DNA of 64,000 nt from positions 20,789 to 84,788 of the IMG/VR virus record IMGVR_UViG_3300045747_000583; one strand, given 5' to 3'. The stretch is from a virus. The notes below the pieces were generated by a model, which saw nothing but the letters and a program-made list of their open reading frames with translations, searched no databases and had not been told where the DNA came from. How positions within the stretch are numbered: position 1 is the stretch's first letter; each line of letters starts with the position of its first letter. The translations under genes were made by a program, and so were the position numbers. Positions 20,501-29,200 of the stretch are shown here, in pieces.

Positions 20501-21420
20501 TCGATGCCCTCGTAGTCCGCGGCGTCGTAGCCAGCCAGGTCGCCACCGTCGAAGGCGTCCGGGACGGACGGCTCGACGACGTCGGGGCCGACGGCGTGGT
20601 CGTCCTCGTACGGGCCGCCGCCCATCTCGAGGTTGTCGGCTGCCTGCTTGATCAGGTCCTCGTTGTCGCTGTCGAGCTGGAGCTCGGCGAACAGGTCGCG
20701 CAGCCCGCTCCTCTCGGTGCCGCTGGCCTGGCTCATGTCCCAGTTGCTCAGCACCTCAAGCGCGTCGTCCGGCGTCAGCTGGTCAGCGGTGTAGTCAGCG
20801 ATGAACCGCTTGTAGTCGGCGCCCTCGTCGGCCTGGTCCACCTGGTCCGTGAAGGCCTTGTCGCGCTCGGGATCGTCCGGGCCGCCGCCCCAGCTCGGGT
20901 CGGCCTCGCTCTGGGCCTCGTCGGGGTGCTCCTCGTCGGAGCGGAGCTTCGCGAGGTGGGAGTCGGCGGACCCGCCGTCGAGCCGGGCCTTCGCGTCCGG
21001 GGCGTTGTCGAGGTTCTTCGGCTCGACCTCGATCAGGCTGCCGTCGTCGAGCTGGACCTGCACGACGATGTGCTTGCCCACGTTGTCCCGCGAGACTCCG
21101 ACGGCCGTACCCTGCTTGCTCGGCTTGGCGAACCCGGCGCCGTCGTAGACGTTGACCCGGCCGCCGTTCTCGATGAACTGGCCGTCGCGACCGCGCGGGT
21201 GCAGCGCCTCGCTCCAGGCGGTCTTGATGCCCCTGACGACCTTGTCCCCGGCCCCGGCCGTGAGGCCCCAGCCCTCCGGGATCTGAGCCTCGGCGCCGAA
21301 CGCCCGCGCCCTCCGGGTGACGTACCACCGGCTCTTCGGGTTCCGGTCCGCGTAGCGGATCGCCCCGTCCAGGTCAGCTGCCGAGGCCACAACGGGCACA
21401 GTGGACATCCGTATCTCCAT
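14575..21420 (-). CDS. Giant acidic, probably virion-borne protein, 2281 aa
   Basis: Two possible starts: ATG 21420 (MEIRMSTVPV) or ATG 21408 preceded by GGAG. At about residue 72 it carries ALHPRGRDGQFIENGG, the same tag as the other giant protein, followed by a small SH3-like beta module (VGKHIVVQVQLDDGSLIEVE). The bulk is Asp/Glu/Pro/Arg-rich with coiled coils, linker repeats (TPEPDVTPEPD) and several small folded islands. Examples are YEVWTVNDDGSKNG, MNAGNVATALKKAGLT, and repeated SASAPSGPA spacers. I recognise no catalytic site. Size, location between portal and protease and mosaic build match the polyvalent-protein pattern of injected phage proteins; function unknown. Confidence 0.8.
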   Translation of the reverse strand: MEIRMSTVPVVASAADLDGAIRYADRNPKSRWYVTRRARAFGAEAQIPEGWGLTAGAGDKVVRGIKTAWSEALHPRGRDGQFIENGGRVNVYDGAGFAKPSKQGTAVGVSRDNVGKHIVVQVQLDDGSLIEVEPKNLDNAPDAKARLDGGSADSHLAKLRSDEEHPDEAQSEADPSWGGGPDDPERDKAFTDQVDQADEGADYKRFIADYTADQLTPDDALEVLSNWDMSQASGTERSGLRDLFAELQLDSDNEDLIKQAADNLEMGGGPYEDDHAVGPDVVEPSVPDAFDGGDLAGYDAADYEGIDSDWRSGDPDPKTNEDYAKAVFSEAQGYQEANVEDAEDPWVDSDLKTRMDALATAIRSGDSAAMADAADDMSGYLQDGYADMNDGDLPHRPEADGAPADPGVGDDATQGDLFLRGDPDDILAGYAGQDLVDAVNVPLTVASDFEAAAKEQPGLSDQLGAKLAEVLDREEESWGYLDPADAEGYDGDPEAEHGQSVVAARSIAEGLFGDPSGPGDATVVPPDALALPGTPDPNGPSGMEKLAGIAEQAGFEPPPSKGRPVPDELTRIANEMGMTTESQMAAEKSAADSATLQKELQSRFNTTDLTTLRDSRLSNEIQTYHQIEKQAPGSFGRSDRQILDALEAEKERRAASMGLGGDPFADSDLLESGPEGTTLTQRPNLEDFDTPSWTEGGNLDARIDEFRSMLESGTDPTENDGEFEPRLVRAYQNMLDIAGGLGYEDPDDYLDDYQAIDGLGWAVKEQLNSIVGKRALEDQNSNALQLIVDRLGESRNEDLRAVTDALREYLDVDDRVGGLQQNREAALGARADVVDERLKRLGPSFSSTVWGLASDHTGNREDGGAAAIEWAENVADSVDVVQDSDLDAEFFGALSQYAAETIRTDPGAVDSGKLTARLKEAVRRAKGEADEFGDAPSYKASGPDDARTKSRAEAFGDTELRSFPILDPRDPNFGHYEVWTVNDDGSKNGGRGVFPDKATAEAFAGDSNFLTRQLRGTDASIRELTDEELQQHVNNLVSELGPDAKFFADGSDGLAPVRLHGLITEANRRGFRVDTDGSMTKGDDSTPTPEPDTYDPNKRVPGFSKPLGQFTDQQLASAIDLDQRKGKPAALTAKESDARRARTKALMAEKARRDALPKPDEGAAPAGGGSEHTATIAKHLGASAENKGLGTKAGVADRVAEIEQTSDPKIAHARLAVLMTELKLGGKQRARYREMLDAHFASSGGDPIKTRDANNDALVGQRITMRGADGAEHTGIVVRTAYGASVLDENDSKVYDIGDAKVTVRNQWSGDKDKTPTPPVVTPEPDVTPEPDVVPEPEPAAAVDFAAIADEVFDPRTMNAGNVATALKKAGLTKTSVDQIDLSSFSSKYRTSGKATEIRDSSGEIVGYTQTGKVGFDEMDPRVNVRTGRWVAERSGVLALGPDKRPLKSTGGALIPKNQAEAMREILLTRAGKTPEPDVSAEVPDAKAVADATAEWLKLDQQLKNSANVAQFKRLQTQKAAAAEKLRELGAPVPTPGPDISEFDAAKKRNADFKVANQGKGFVEGRTWVQAKADLADSMREQGASGSVEDLIRTRLDGIQADLADPDSVYVTIKPPSGSEISISKQDARNLLGTMNIEPATEIVQPIGKPVTPPAPPTPDVPAKPAVSSLERALDAVRSTSTGRVKVSRNNLGTSLDVGDFQFRKGSDGKWRLANERGYGGTSSPKAGPNEQSDASGVLVGPAQASALDQLVSVKDGTGVKTPDTGGRELVPPVRTTAANPFAAHSASVLQEFASGKHGPGPFTNSKGTWGTMEDVQAEVKYRKDAARERRQTNAAKKPVAAKTAKKTRSLVVDDPEFRALENENYHAETQAALENPDDAAVQTAARVLGKAVEGGRSWPDGYDAAMRKVAGIGPDETFYGFGGKVEPTAEALREWAYNDLGVKRPSASAPSGPADNSWDQPEVGVVDEWSDLASGWVDGADVDEARLKELDSQVRRDPKFKKMMRDDADMKKQIEDVKGQLSDADWKPGANQTYKGASAPSGPAPGRASDPAADSARFEALEQSGDWGGWGYLDGRRKMARAQQEASDAFVLEQAARQGWDDDTLFEWANSRTGRHFADFQGDPGEMQKAIKWGMFDNEAFTDPDLTELSPTLLESEIGRIRRLGTGKTGYQRDRLMNLVRERNQREANVQLEARHAETIQSRYGQPASDMPEEQIWGEINQLEAEAQSTKANKRDYALIEALRGELDRRRSLAEKPGLTPGQVALPRSDAAGLLRRRQR

Positions 21421-21450
21421 CTCCGACGCCCTTGGCGGGGTTCGAGCTCG

Positions 21451-21459
21451 AGTTTATCA
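21451..21459 (-). promoter_or_regulatory. Extended -10 promoter for the 2281-aa gene
   Basis: Minus-strand TGATAAACT matches TGnTAnnnT and lies in the only gap (59 bp) before the giant gene, giving a leader of about 25 nt. Confidence 0.5.
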
Positions 21460-21479
21460 GACTTGAGGACAGCGAGGTA

Positions 21480-22115
21480 TCAGGACGCGTTCGCACCCCA
21501 CCTCGCCTGGGCGCGCTCAAGGGCCCATGACCCGGGGCGCAGGTCGAGGGCCGCGGAGCGCTCCTTCAGGTCCTCGGGGACCTTCGCGGGCCATCTGGTC
21601 GCGAGCTCCTGCAGAGACTCGTCGTCACCCGTTCGTGCGGCCTTGAGCAGCATGCTCGTGAGCCGGGCGTCGTGCCCCATCCGGAACCGGCCGCCCTTCG
21701 TCGGCTCGCCGCAGCACTCGCAGCGTCCGGCCTTCCTCGAGGCGGTCGGCGTGCGGAAGGCGTCGGTGCCGACCGCCGAGTCGGCCTTCCGCTTCGCGTT
21801 CTGGGCCACGAGCTCGGACGCGGACTTCCCGGTCCACGCCTGCGGTGGGGTCTGCCCGTGATTGTAGCCCGCCAGGATCGCGGCGGCGCAGTTCGCCCGG
21901 TCGTGGCACTCGCCGTTCGAGTCGACCTCGTCCGGGCGTCGCGCCCGGCCGCACTGGTTGCAGCGCGCTCCGCGACTGTAGTCGCAGCCGCAGCCGCAGC
22001 GACCGGGCGCCTCGCACTCGGCGTGCGCGTCGACGGGCCGGACCGCGGCGCTGATCCTGCCCTCCGCGAGCAGCCTAGCTGTCACGCAGGAGGAGCACAC
22101 GACCGCGGCGGTCAT
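21480..22115 (-). CDS. Zinc-finger protein with GHDARL motif, 211 aa
   Basis: Starts ATG 22115, overlapping the upstream gene's stop. Rich in Cys: a CSSC pair at the N-terminus, CGCGCDYSRGARCNQCGRAR in the middle, and GRCECCGEPTKGGRFRMGHD at about 128-147. The last motif (CxCCGxP...FxMGHDxRL) is shared with the adjacent 255-aa protein, showing that the two are paralogous in that module. Likely several zinc ribbons binding nucleic acid or protein partners. It lies among head genes between the two giant proteins, so a virion or assembly role is possible, but no specific function is known to me. Confidence 0.7.
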   Translation of the reverse strand: MTAAVVCSSCVTARLLAEGRISAAVRPVDAHAECEAPGRCGCGCDYSRGARCNQCGRARRPDEVDSNGECHDRANCAAAILAGYNHGQTPPQAWTGKSASELVAQNAKRKADSAVGTDAFRTPTASRKAGRCECCGEPTKGGRFRMGHDARLTSMLLKAARTGDDESLQELATRWPAKVPEDLKERSAALDLRPGSWALERAQARWGANAS

Positions 22116-22879
22116 GAGACCTTCGCCAGCTTGCCATCAGCGGTCTTGCGGACGACGTGGACGACGCCCTTCGCGTCGCTGTACTCGAACTCGATCTCAG
22201 CGCCCTTCTTGTAGATCGCGACGACGCGACCGTCGTAGGACCAGCGCCCGATCTTGAGCAGCTCGCGGTCGCCGACCATCGGGCCGGTAGCTGCGGCGAG
22301 CACGGCCTTGTCGGCGTGCTTCCCGCGGTTCGCGATCCGGTCGACGCCCGCAGCGACCGACGCCGACCAGTCGAGCTTGTCGGTGCTGTAGAAGGCGGCG
22401 AAGTCGATCGGATCGTGCTGACGGTGCGAGTCGTTGGCCGGGTCGACTTCGACGACCTTCGCTCCGGCCGCGGCGGCGCGGATCAGCTTCCCGCGCAGGC
22501 GGATGTCGTGGCCCATGCCGAAGGTGGCGTTCTTCCCCTTCGGCGTAATGGCGCAGCCACACGGGCAGTCGCCGGGAGTGATCGCGAGGATCAGGGCGGA
22601 CGGGTACTGCTCACGCAGCGACCCGACGCGGTAGTCGACCGAGCTGTCGTCGATCGGCGCGTACTTGCCGGGGGTCCATCGGTTCATCTTGATTCTCCTC
22701 GTCGGGCGGCCCGTGGTTGAGCCGCAGTCTGTGTCCTGGTCGTCCTGGTCGTGCTGCGCTTCGCACCCGGGGAGGCACCCCGGCCGTGTGCACGGAAGCG
22801 TCCGGCCCTCGCTGATCCACTCGACGGGGATCAGGACCTCGGTGGCCTCGCACCAGCATGTCGCGGTGACTTGTCGCAT
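22112..22879 (-). CDS. Zinc-motif protein with GHDIRL module and possible internal start, 255 aa
   Basis: Starts ATG 22877-22879 after GAGAGGAG. The N-terminal 50 residues hold CWC and CTRPGCLPGC motifs and an acidic HDQDDQDTD tract. A second start at codon 65 (ATG 22685-22687) has a stronger site, GAGGAGAATCAAG, so a 191-aa form may also be made. Residues 104-130 (CPCGCAITPKGKNATFGMGH) repeat the module found in the preceding 211-aa protein. The C-terminus is an SH3-like beta domain (KIGRWSYDGRVVAIYKKGAE). Function unknown. It has a TTGCCT-class promoter at 22926-22955. Confidence 0.7.
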   Translation of the reverse strand: MRQVTATCWCEATEVLIPVEWISEGRTLPCTRPGCLPGCEAQHDQDDQDTDCGSTTGRPTRRIKMNRWTPGKYAPIDDSSVDYRVGSLREQYPSALILAITPGDCPCGCAITPKGKNATFGMGHDIRLRGKLIRAAAAGAKVVEVDPANDSHRQHDPIDFAAFYSTDKLDWSASVAAGVDRIANRGKHADKAVLAAATGPMVGDRELLKIGRWSYDGRVVAIYKKGAEIEFEYSDAKGVVHVVRKTADGKLAKVS

Positions 22880-22925
22880 GTCAGCCGACTCCTCTCAGAA
22901 GACGGGGTGGCCCGTCCTGGAGTCA

Positions 22926-22955
22926 AGTAAACCACACCGGGTGTCTCAAAGGCAA
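22926..22955 (-). promoter_or_regulatory. TTGCCT-N18-TTTACT promoter with AGGCAA dyad half-site
   Basis: On the minus strand a -35 TTGCCT (22950-22955) and -10 TTTACT (22926-22931) are 18 bp apart, with GTGTGG before the -10. The -35 is half of an imperfect dyad GTGTCT-CAA-AGGCAA (22941-22955). The same arrangement occurs at 38139-38167 and 45962-45991. Confidence 0.5.
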
Positions 22956-23012
22956 GACGGAGACAAAAGTCGCGCCCCGACCGCGAGACCAGTGGCGCGA
23001 GCGTCAGGTGGC

Positions 23013-23291
23013 TCAGTGGATGGCGACGCCGGGGCCCTCCGGCGGGGCGGGCTCGCTCTCCGCGACGAAGCCCGGGATCGACGCGACGACAGCGGCCAGC
23101 GTCTCGGGGTCGTCGACCGAGACGGCTCGCTGCTCGCCAGACGGTGCGGCTCCGACGTAGACTAGCTCGCCATACGCCAGCGCCACCTCGATCTCGACCC
23201 ACAGCGGGCCGGTCGCGACGTACCGGCCGGGCCTCGCGAACAGGAACTCGCGCTGCCCACCGACCGTGCCGACCAGGACAACATCCGTCAT
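23013..23291 (-). CDS. Hypothetical protein, 92 aa
   Basis: Starts ATG 23289-23291, one base after the stop of the 2301-aa gene, so it is probably coupled to it. A compact beta-rich protein (MTDVVLVGTVGGQREFLFAR, then WVEIEVALAYGELVYVG) with a Pro/Glu-rich tail. No family recognised. Possibly a small accessory of the head operon. Confidence 0.6.
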   Translation of the reverse strand: MTDVVLVGTVGGQREFLFARPGRYVATGPLWVEIEVALAYGELVYVGAAPSGEQRAVSVDDPETLAAVVASIPGFVAESEPAPPEGPGVAIH

Positions 23292-23292
23292 C

Positions 23293-26200
23293 TCACACCG
23301 CCTTCAGCTTTGCACCCGGAGTGCCAGGCTTGAGACCGCGTCGGACGGCCGAGTGCTCCTGGGCGAGCAGCACAATCCCGAGGTACCAGGCGCGCATCCA
23401 CTTGGCCCGGTCGCGAGTCGCCTGCTCCGAGACCGGAGACACATCGGACCGGTCGCCGAGCACGGCCTCGGACGTCATCGTCAGCAGCTCGTAGCTCGCG
23501 GTGTGCGATCCGATCTTGTCGTCGGCCCAGCTGCCCGGCGCGTACACCTTCCCGACGTACGGACTGTAGAACTCGTCGCGGAAGGCGATCTCGTACTTGC
23601 TGTAGCCGTCGCCCGGCAGGATCGTCGCCAGCTTGGTCTTCCGGTACTTGAACAGCTCCTTCGCAGTGCCCTTCTTGACCTTCCGTTCGCCCGGCTTCCC
23701 GCGGTAGCACGAGTCGGTCATCGCAGCCCACTCGAGCCGCTTCACCCACGCAGCATTGTTCTCGACTGCGTGGTGTTCCTCGTGGATCACCGTCGAGACG
23801 GCTTCGTGGTCGCTCGGGAGGCTCAGCTCCGCGGTGCCGCGCGAGCCGCGGCGAGCGGCCCGCACCGTCACCTTGTGGCCGTCGCCCCAGGCCGTCTCGA
23901 CCATGGCGGTCGGCATCTGGCGCAGGCCTTCCTTGATCCCGCGGGCCTGCACCCGGTCCGTGCTTTCGAGCGTGACCGGAGCCTCGTGCCAGGCGTAGCT
24001 CGGAAGGCGGTCGGCTGACGTTCCGTCGCTGTACTCGAAGTGCCAGGATCCATCGGACTCCTGGCGCACGACCGTGACCGTGACCGCGCGCTTGAACTTC
24101 GTCGGCCGGTTCCGGTCGCCGCCCGAGGAGACGAGGGTGCCGACCTTGAGCTGGCTCGGGGAGACCCACGACCGATCGGTGTCCCAGACGTACGGCGCGT
24201 CGATCTCTTCGGGCGCCCCGAACGGCACACCCAGGCGCTGCAGCAGCTCGACGTAGATCGCCTTCCGGCGCTCGAAGTACAGTCGACGCTCGTTCCCGAG
24301 CGGGTTCCCGGTGCGTGACTTGAGCGTCTGCTCGAGCCGCTCCGCCCAGGCAGCGAGCTCGGGCCCCACGGCTGCGTCGTAGTCGCGCTCCCAGTCAGAG
24401 TCGATGTAGTTCTCGTGGTAGACGTGGTCGGTCCGGTCGAGCCAGGCCATGATGTAGTCGCGCCGGTTGGTCACGCCGCGGCTCTTCAGCACGTCGGCTG
24501 CGGCCTCGTCGAACGCCTGCCACTTCGCGTCGTCGAAGTCCGCCAGCAGCTGCCGGTACTTCTTGACCTCGGTCGCGTCGGGGAAGATCTTCGCGGCGTC
24601 GAGCCCTTCGGCGGCGAGCTGCGCATCGACCTCGTCCTCGAGCGCCTGGCCCATCGCGACGACGGCCTCGAGCTGCGCGACCGTCGTCTCGCCCGGGCCA
24701 CCGTCCGGCATGTAGTCGACCTGCTGGATCGAGTTCTGACCACGCTCGAGGCGCTTCTTGAGCATCAGACGGTTGCCCTCGAGCGCGTCCCGCGCTCGGT
24801 ACCGGAAGTCAGCCGCCTCCTCCGCCTGCCTGCTCATCGAGACGGAGAGGTAGTAGTCGTCGGTGTTGGTGTGACTCCAGTAGTACGGCGACGCGTAGTT
24901 CCTGACTCGCGAGAGGAAGGCCGGATCGAACTCGTTGGCCGGGTCGAGAACCGAAGCCGGAGGCTCGACCAGCGTGATGTCCTCCGGGTCCTTCATCCCG
25001 GCGTGCTGGATCGCCTCGTACCACACGGCCAGCGCGTTGCGGCGACGCTCGTAGAACTCCGCGAGGTTCTTCTTCTTGACGTAGCCCGCGTCGGTCTCAG
25101 GGGTCCACGACCCGTCCGCGAGGGCTCGGGCGTTCGCGGCCTTCTCGGTCGAGTCGGCGGCGTTCTTGCGCAGCCTCCGCGCCCGCTTCACCGGATCCCA
25201 GTTCTCCAGCGTCTCATCGCGCAGGTTCGACTTCCCAGGGACGCCGAACGTCTCGTAGGAACCGACGCGCATGACGTACTGGAACCCGTCAGTCGTGCGC
25301 TTCCCAAGCACCCGCACTGTGCTCTTCGGGGGCGGCACGTCCTCGCTGCTGGGGTGGTCCCAGTCGTTGACGAACCCACCTGGCTCGGCGGCCCGACGCT
25401 CATACTCCGCCCGGACAGCATCGACCCAGTCCTCCCAGGCCTTCGCCTCGGCCAGGTGGGCCGTGGCCTCGCGCTCGTAGCGCCCGACCATCGCGTCCTG
25501 CTCCGGGTCCCGGTCGCCCGTCGTCAGTCCGATCTCGCTCGGGTCGTCCGGGAGCTTCTCGCGTGCCCGCGCCACGCGTGCGTGCGCACGCTCGACCGCT
25601 TCCGGGCTGAGCACGGGGAGGAACCCAGTGACCGGATCGGCGGTCAGCCCCATCTGCTCTGGAGAGATCGCGTCGGCCGGGCCGGACCGCCCTCCGGCCT
25701 CACCTTCGGAGAATATCGGGCGGTAGTCCTCGAACCGGAGCGAGCCGTCGGGGTTCTGGTGGTTCGAGACGTCGTCATCCCAGTTCTGGTTCGTGGTATA
25801 GAGCGTCTTCCCCGAGCTGAGCTTGACTTCGGGGTGTGCCCGGCTCTCGTAGGTGAAGTGGTGCTCACCGACGGCCTCGAAGTCCGCGAACTTTGGCGGA
25901 GCGTCGACATGCCCGACCCACCGGGCGAAGTGCAGGTCACCGTCGACGTCGACGGTCACCATCGCGGTGCGCGACTTCTCCGACGTACGCTTGAAGTCCC
26001 AGGGTCCCTCAGCCCCGACCTCCATCGGCGCTGCGGTCACGAGGATGTGGTTCGCGTCGACGACCTCCGCGGCCTCGATCCAGTAGATGTGGTTCGCGTC
26101 GTCGTTCGGGAGCAGCTGGCGCCCTCCGTCACTGACGTGCAGCGTCCCGCCGTCCTGCGTGATCGCGCTGGAGTGGACCATCCCGTTGTTCCCGCTGAAT

Positions 26201-29200
26201 GTGTCGCCGTAGAGCCAGACGGAGCGGTCCCCGGGGAGGTCGATCGAGAGCGAGACATCGGCGGCGCCCCACTCCGCGGTCGGGACCTTCGACCACATCG
26301 CCGCGAACCCAGCCGCACTAGTCGGAGCGGCCACCCGCGCCTTGGCCGGGACGGAGACGTGCGGTGTCTCCTGCGCCGAGATGCTAGTCTGCGGGAGCGG
26401 CGGCGCGATGGCGTCGGGGGAGTCGGCGTCAGCGTCGTCACCGTCGAGCATCGAGATCCCGACGCCAGACAGCGCAAGCGCTGCGGCTCCGCTCGCGACC
26501 AGCTTCCGGATCAGCGAGGTGCGCATCCAGTTGTGACTGTGCACCTGCCGGGTATCCAGCGACCTGGTCTTCGCCAGGATCTCCTCGGCGGTCGGGACGA
26601 CCTCCAGGACCTCGTGCACCTCGTCCGCGTCGTACGGCAGGACGTGGTCCCCGACCCTGATCTCGGACGCGGGCGAGCTCGCGTAGTGCCGCGGCGCCCA
26701 GCTCGAGCCTTCCCACCGGTCCGACTCGTCCACGGACGGCGCGGGGCCGGACGGCGCGGGGCCGGACGGCGCGTCGCGGCGCTCCCGGCCGCCCCCTCGC
26801 ACGTGGTAACCCTCGTCGATCGACTCGGCGCTGACGGAGCCCGCCGAGCCACCCGCCGACGGACGCCACCGGCCGTCTTCGAGCTTCGTGTAGAACTGAC
26901 GGCCGGGTCGCTCAACGATCGTACCAGGCGAGAGCGCGTCGAGCTCTCCGAGGCTCAGCCCCTCCTTCGGGTCGAAAGGTGTAGCAGTGTACGAGCCGTC
27001 GTCGTTGATCCACCCGGCGAACGGGTCGTCGACGCGGTTCTTCTTGGTCTTCTTCCGGTGGCTCGCGACCATCCCGGCGCGCACCTCGTCCGGGTCGACC
27101 CCACGCTTCTCAGCGATCGCAGCGACGACGATCTCCATCGCCTCCCAGCTCGCGCGCTTCTGCGAGTCGGGCTTGTAGCTCCAACCGATGTAGTCCGCGG
27201 CGCCGCTCCACCAGTTCAGCGCGGCGCGCTCGGTGCGGAACGTCTCGCGGATCCCGCCGTCGTTGATCACCAGCGGCTCGCCCGTGGCCGTCGGCGCGTT
27301 GGCCTTCGCCTGCGCCTCACGCTCGAGCTTCGCTTGCGCCCGGAGTTCGCGGTCCTCCGCGGCCTTCCGCTCGTCGGGGGAGAAGATCCTGGTCTTCCGG
27401 TTCAGCGCGCTGACCGGTGCGGTCGGGTAGCACGTCGTGCAGGCCCTCTCACCAGCGTCACCGACGATCCGGTCCTCCTTCTCGTCGGCATACTCCGGCA
27501 GCCAGATGAACTCAGTGCCGCCCGACCAGGTCCCGTCGGGGCGGTACTGCCCGGGGCGGCAGGTCGAGCACTCCCGGCTCTTGTGTACGTGCCCCCCGCC
27601 GGAGGACGTCACGAGGAAGGCGCGCGTCCACCTGCCGCGGCGGTGGAACTCGCCCCTGTAGACCTCTTCGGCGGCTACCGCGACGCGACGCCTCTCCTGC
27701 AGCGCGTCGTACCGGGTACGCAGGTCGACGGTCCCGTACTCCTGAGTGGTGTAGTTGTACTCCTGCTTCGGCTCGTAGGCCGCGAGCACGTCAGCGAACG
27801 GCATCGCGTACAGGCGGTCATCCTCGCGCCACTTCGGCTTCTCACCGGCCTTCTCGGTCCCGCCCGGCGTCGCGCGCCGGATCTGGTCCTGCAGTCGCGC
27901 AACCTCAGTCGCGACCTCGTACTGCTCGACCCAGGTCTGCTCGGTGTTGACGTCGATCTGCTTCGGTGAGAGGTCCTGGATCGCCGCGACGTCCGGATGC
28001 AGCCAGTCCTCGGTGAGTGCGGGTCGGACCGGCGGAGGGGTGTCTACGGGGTCGGAGACCTCCAGCGGAGGCGGAGGGACGGGCGCAGGCTCCGGGTCCA
28101 CCGCAACCGGACCCGGAGGCGTCTTCTGGTCTACGTACGCAGCGCCGCGGTGATCGGTGGCGCTGAGCGCGTCGCGGATGGCATCGGCGCGACTGCGGAA
28201 CCCGAACCGCTCACGCTGCGTACCGGGGAGCACGCCGGGCTCCGGGGCCCACGACCAGAGCGTCGCGTCCTTCCGGCTGCTCACGATCCGGCCGGAGCCT
28301 GGGCTCTTCTTGTCGATGTACCCCTCGTACGACTTGACACGGCCGAGCTTGGTTCCGTCCGGGGCGTACACACCGTAGGCCTTGCCGTCCCCCGAGCCGC
28401 TCTCGAGGACGACGGCGAACGTCTCCGGTGCGACGGGCCCCGGGTTCGGTGCGATGGGCCTCGGGAGGCCTTCGTCGGCCTTCTCGGGGGCGACGTCGCC
28501 GCGGAGCAGAGCGGCCTTCCGCTGCAGCGCCCGCAGCTGCTCCTCACGGTCGAGCTGGTAACCAGCAGCGACAGCCCGCCGCACAGCATCGGTCAGGCTG
28601 TTCGTGTCGATCGTGTCCTGAGCGCCGATAAGGGCGACGCGAAGGTCCTCGTCGTCTCCGGCGGACACGGCGTAACGCAACCCGCCCCTGCGGGAGTAGT
28701 AAGTGTGGACGACGGCGCGGGTCTGCCGGTCGCCGACGTACACGTCGAACGTGCTGGCGTACTGGGCGACCGCCCCGGTATCGGGTCGGACCCACACGGC
28801 CTCGCCATTTGAACCGTCCACGCCCTCGATCGGGACAGACCAACGCCCATCGGAATCCTGCCGCGCCTGGGACGGCGGGGTCAGCCCGACGCCGATGGGC
28901 TTCTCGACCACCGGAGGCGGAAGCTCCGCGGGGTCGGCCGCCTCGACGGGCTCCGATCCGCCCCTCGCCTCCTTCAGCGCGGCGTCCCGGGCGTCCGACA
29001 TGTCGGTCATGCCGGTGACGGCCATGTAGCGCTGGACAGCCGCGTTGCGGGTGTCCCGCTTCTTCATCTTCTCCCGGTCGCCCTTGGGGGACGCCTGCCA
29101 GGTCGCCTCGGCCTCCGCGACCGCCGCGGCGGCCGAAGCGCGGTCGGCGCCGGGCTCCGGTACGTTCGGGGCGGGGTCGGGCTTCGGCGTCGGTGGGATG

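Noticed and set aside
24415-27969. Long plus-strand open frame of over 1000 codons
   Set aside because: It is the antisense shadow of the 2301-aa gene; Arg/Val/Asp-rich composition without domains is typical of the complementary frame in very high-GC coding DNA. The same applies to all other long plus-strand frames.
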